A stretch of 64,000 nt of DNA from Roseiarcus sp963774195 (GTDB lineage Bacteria > Pseudomonadota > Alphaproteobacteria > Rhizobiales > Beijerinckiaceae): contig CAVZDY010000001.1 in assembly GCA_963774195.1 (NCBI GenBank), positions 1,302,001 through 1,366,000 of the forward strand, read 5' to 3'. The notes beneath the pieces were generated by a model, which ran no database searches, was not told the DNA's origin, and saw only the letters and a list, made by a program, of their open reading frames with translations. Shown one piece after another: positions 61,527-64,000 of this stretch (position 1 is its first letter; each line of letters opens with the position of its first letter). Made by a program: the position numbers and the translations under genes.

Positions 61527-62480
61527 ATGGCGCACGATCACCATTCCCACGACGACCACGATCACGGCCACCACCATCATCACGGCGGCGGTCACGTGCA
61601 TGCTCCTGCTAGTTTCGGGGGAGCCTTCACGGTCGGCATCGCGCTCAATTTGGGGTTCGTCGTCATCGAGGCGACATATGGCGTTCTCGGCCACTCCGTC
61701 GCGCTGCTGTCGGACGCGGGACACAATCTCGGCGACGTGCTCGGACTTGCCGTCGCCTGGCTAGCGAGCGCCCTGGTCAAACGCGCCCCGTCGGACCGCT
61801 TCACCTATGGCTTGCGCGGCTCGTCGATCCTCGCCGCTCTCTTCAACTCGGTGTTTCTGCTCGTCACAGTCGGCGCGATCTCGTGGGAAGCCATTCAGCG
61901 TTTCGGTTCGCATCAATCAGTTGCGGGCAAGACGGTGATGGTCGTGGCGGCCGTCGGCATCGTCGTCAATGGCGTAACGGCGTGGCTTTTTGCGTCGGGC
62001 AGAAAAGACGACCTCAATCTGCGCGGCGCATTCCTCCATATGGCGGCGGATGGGCTGGTTGCGGTCGGCGTCGTGGCCGCGGGCCTGGTGATCGAGCTGA
62101 CCGGGTGGGTTTGGCTCGATCCGGCGGTCAGTTTGGCGATCAATGTCGTGATCGTCTGGGGCGCCTGGGGGCTGCTGCGGGATGCGCTCGGCATGTCCAT
62201 GGCGGCGGTTCCCCGAGACGTCGATCCCGCGCATGTGCGCGCGTTCCTGGCTTCGCAGCCGTCCGTCGCATCAGTCCACGATCTTCATATCTGGCCGATG
62301 AGCACCACCGAGATCGCGCTGACGTGTCACCTCGTCATGCCGGCCGGGCACCCGGGGGACCCGTTTCTCCATGCGCTCGCCGGACAGCTCGCCAATCGAT
62401 TCCGGATCAGCCATCCGACGATTCAAATCGAGACCGATCCGCAAGGATCCTGCGCGCTCGCGCCGGACGAAGTGGTTTGA
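61527..62480 (+). CDS. Cation diffusion facilitator, CzcD/ZitB-like zinc/cobalt/cadmium exporter
   Basis: A 317-residue inner-membrane metal/proton antiporter. The N-terminus is a His/Asp-rich metal-binding stretch (MAHDHHSHDDHDHGHHHHHG). Six membrane helices follow with the CDF metal site HSVALLSDAGHNLGD and ...HMAADGLVAVGV, and a cytoplasmic domain near DLHIWPMSTTEIALTCH. ATG 61527 follows GGGGCGAGG; an upstream ATG at 61494 gives an atypical extension. Its closeness to the two-component pair suggests metal-responsive control. Confidence 0.9.
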   Translation: MAHDHHSHDDHDHGHHHHHGGGHVHAPASFGGAFTVGIALNLGFVVIEATYGVLGHSVALLSDAGHNLGDVLGLAVAWLASALVKRAPSDRFTYGLRGSSILAALFNSVFLLVTVGAISWEAIQRFGSHQSVAGKTVMVVAAVGIVVNGVTAWLFASGRKDDLNLRGAFLHMAADGLVAVGVVAAGLVIELTGWVWLDPAVSLAINVVIVWGAWGLLRDALGMSMAAVPRDVDPAHVRAFLASQPSVASVHDLHIWPMSTTEIALTCHLVMPAGHPGDPFLHALAGQLANRFRISHPTIQIETDPQGSCALAPDEVV

Positions 62481-62745
62481 GCGGCGGTCTGCGATTCCTA
62501 CCTCGCGCGAGGCGCGCCTTGCGAGCGGCGAGGGGGCGCGATATCCGACCCGTCGCCGCGTGATCGACGCGAAGACGAGGGGAGGCTGGTTAGCCCTGGC
62601 GCGCCGGCGTTCGAGCTAACGCTCCGTTGATCAGCATTAACGCCAGAGTCGTCTTGCAAAATGCAGGCGCTCATGGCTTACGTAGCGTCAGATCCCACGA
62701 ATGTTACGTGGGCGCGCGCCAGCGTAAAAGTTAACGGATAGTCGA
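62481..62745. other. Intergenic region with hairpins
   Basis: This 265-base gap holds several GC-rich inverted repeats. The clearest is CCCACG (62694-62699), loop AATGTTA, CGTGGG (62707-62712). No gene is recognised. It probably ends the metal exporter transcript and starts that of the secretion ATPase. Confidence 0.45.
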
Positions 62746-64000
62746 ATGATCGACGGCAGCTCCAGGTCAGAGGCGGCGCCGCCGCCCCATGCGCAGGCGC
62801 TCGACGTGGGCTTGGCAGGGCTCGCTCTGGTTGCCGGCTATTACAGAATAGCGGCCGATCCGGCGCAGCTTCGCCACCAACTCGCACTGACCGGCCGCTT
62901 CGCCAACGCCGAGGACATCGTGCGGGGCGCGAACATCCTGGAGTTGAAGTCGCGCATTCTGCGCGACGCATCCGCCAAGCGACTCGGCTCGATTCCCTTT
63001 CCCGCCATCATGGGCCTGAAGGCGGGCGGTTTCGCTCTCCTCGGCGTCGGCTCGGCGAAGGGCCATGTGCGCCTGATCGATCCGGTCAGTCGCGCCGCCC
63101 AGGAGCTCTCGTTGGAAGAGGCGGCGGCACTTTCCTCCGACGAGCTCGTCTTGATCACGCGCCGCCTCGGCGGCGCCGGCTTCGACCCCAACACCTTCGG
63201 TTTTCGCTGGTTTCTGCCGTCGATCCTGCGCTACCGCAAGCCGCTCGCCGAAGTGGCGGTCGCTTCGCTGTTCGTGCAATTGCTGGCGCTGGTCACGCCG
63301 ATCTTCTTCCAGCTCGTCGTCGATAAGGTGCTGGTGCACAAGGGCGTCTCCACGCTGGTCGTCCTGGTCGTCGGTATGGTCACCCTCGGCCTGTTCGAGT
63401 CGCTGCTGCAGTTTCTGCGCGCCTATACGCTGAGCCACACGACGAACCGGATCGACGTCGAACTCGGCCGCCGGTTGTTCCATCACCTGTTTCGTCTCCC
63501 GCTGGCCTATTTCGAAACGCGCGCCGCGGGACAGACCGTCGCTCGCGTGCGCGAACTCGAGACCATCCGCAGCTTCCTGACCGGGCAGGGGCTGACTTCG
63601 TTGCTCGACCTCGTCTTCACGCTGGTCTTCTTCGTCGTAATGTTCATCTATTCTGCCAAGCTGACGCTCGTCGTGCTCGGTTCGATCCCGTTCTATATTC
63701 TCATCGCCAGCTTGATCCGTCCGGCGCTGCGCGAGCAGATCAACGAGAAGTTCAATCGCGGGGCGCGATCCCAGCAGTTTCTCGTCGAGTCCATCGTCGG
63801 CGCGCAGACCCTCAAGGCGTCGAGCGTCGAGCCGGTCATGCAGGCGCAATGGGAAGAGCGGCTGGCGGCCTATGTGAGAACCTCGTTCGACGCTGGCATT
63901 CTCGGCTCGCTCGGTCAGAACTCGATTCAGTATGTCAGCAAGGTGACGACCGCTCTCATTCTGTTCATCGGCGCGCAATCGGTGATCGACAGCGCGATGA
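62746..64000 (+). CDS. Type I secretion ABC transporter ATPase (HlyB-like), 3' partial
   Basis: The frame from ATG 62746 is open to the right edge (418 codons). It starts with a C39-peptidase-like domain (ALDVGLAGLALVAGYYRIAA, PAQLRHQLAL), where the catalytic Cys of true C39 peptidases is absent, as in HlyB-type degenerate domains. The transmembrane domain follows (VTPIFFQLVVDKVLVHKG, FETRAAGQTVARVREL, QFLVESIVGAQTLKASSVEP). The ATP-binding domain lies beyond the window. It would export an unprocessed RTX-like substrate with a membrane fusion protein that should be encoded next. Confidence 0.9.
   Translation, partial: MIDGSSRSEAAPPPHAQALDVGLAGLALVAGYYRIAADPAQLRHQLALTGRFANAEDIVRGANILELKSRILRDASAKRLGSIPFPAIMGLKAGGFALLGVGSAKGHVRLIDPVSRAAQELSLEEAAALSSDELVLITRRLGGAGFDPNTFGFRWFLPSILRYRKPLAEVAVASLFVQLLALVTPIFFQLVVDKVLVHKGVSTLVVLVVGMVTLGLFESLLQFLRAYTLSHTTNRIDVELGRRLFHHLFRLPLAYFETRAAGQTVARVRELETIRSFLTGQGLTSLLDLVFTLVFFVVMFIYSAKLTLVVLGSIPFYILIASLIRPALREQINEKFNRGARSQQFLVESIVGAQTLKASSVEPVMQAQWEERLAAYVRTSFDAGILGSLGQNSIQYVSKVTTALILFIGAQSVIDSAM

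Noticed and set aside
62767..63978. 403-codon minus-strand ORF opposite the secretion ATPase
   Set aside because: The plus strand encodes a clear HlyB-like protein; the minus frame is low-complexity shadow.

Overview
The window reads as chromosome of a high-GC alphaproteobacterium, most likely Hyphomicrobiales (Bradyrhizobium/Beijerinckiaceae-like). This is inferred from the strong GC bias at third codon positions, the frequent GTG/TTG starts, the many ATGA/GTGA start-stop overlaps, the dipeptide-type and sugar-type ABC importers with RpiR and SorC regulators, and a GTCATTGCGAGCG-type inverted repeat at 11983-12112. No rRNA, tRNA, CRISPR array or intact transposase was found.

Region 1 (2-20561, + strand) is one long acyl-CoA catabolic locus framed by two dipeptide-type ABC importers. 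The left importer is only partly inside the window (permease C, two ATPases). Between the importers lie a fused biotin carboxylase-BCCP-carboxyltransferase, two paralogous SDRs, a double CaiB/BaiF CoA-transferase, a hotdog thioesterase, a separate carboxyltransferase subunit, a FadB-like hydratase/dehydrogenase, a MaoC hydratase and a 73-residue biotin carrier. The second importer (two ATPases, Tat-type binding protein, permeases B and C) closes the locus. Together they suggest import of a carboxylic acid, its activation to a CoA thioester, biotin-dependent (de/trans)carboxylation and beta-oxidation. Three genes carry apparent single-base insertions.

Region 2 (about 21086-30235, + strand) is a second cassette: binding protein, permeases, two ATPases, a HyuA-like hydantoinase/oxoprolinase protein and two tandem DUF917 (S-methyl-thiohydantoin desulfurase family) proteins. 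It is bounded on the left by a truncated P-loop regulator fragment, where the binding protein has lost its 5' end. On the right it meets a fragment of a DNA methyltransferase on the minus strand. It therefore looks like a segment placed by recombination, or by misassembly.

Region 3 (30452-48196) is a divergent carbohydrate/polyol catabolic island. The minus-strand arm carries a cupin-type sugar isomerase, a shikimate-dehydrogenase-like protein, a UlaG-like metallo-hydrolase, an RpiR regulator and a GlcD-like FAD oxidase. The plus-strand arm carries a ribose-type ABC importer, two FGGY kinases, two SDRs, an iron-type alcohol dehydrogenase, two zinc MDRs and a SorC regulator. A perfect inverted repeat (TTTGTAG-N5-CTACAAA) and a partial second copy lie at the two divergent promoters.

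Region 4 (48302-53472) holds a formamidase/SDR pair, then a minus-strand operon of two alpha/beta hydrolases and an SDR lacking its catalytic lysine, divergent from a CGNR zinc-finger regulator.

Region 5 (53560-64000) carries an RND efflux pump with its adaptor and an odd Ser/Gly/Met-rich secreted protein, a two-component system preceded by a 28-codon leader, a CDF metal exporter, and the start of a type I secretion ATPase that runs off the right edge.
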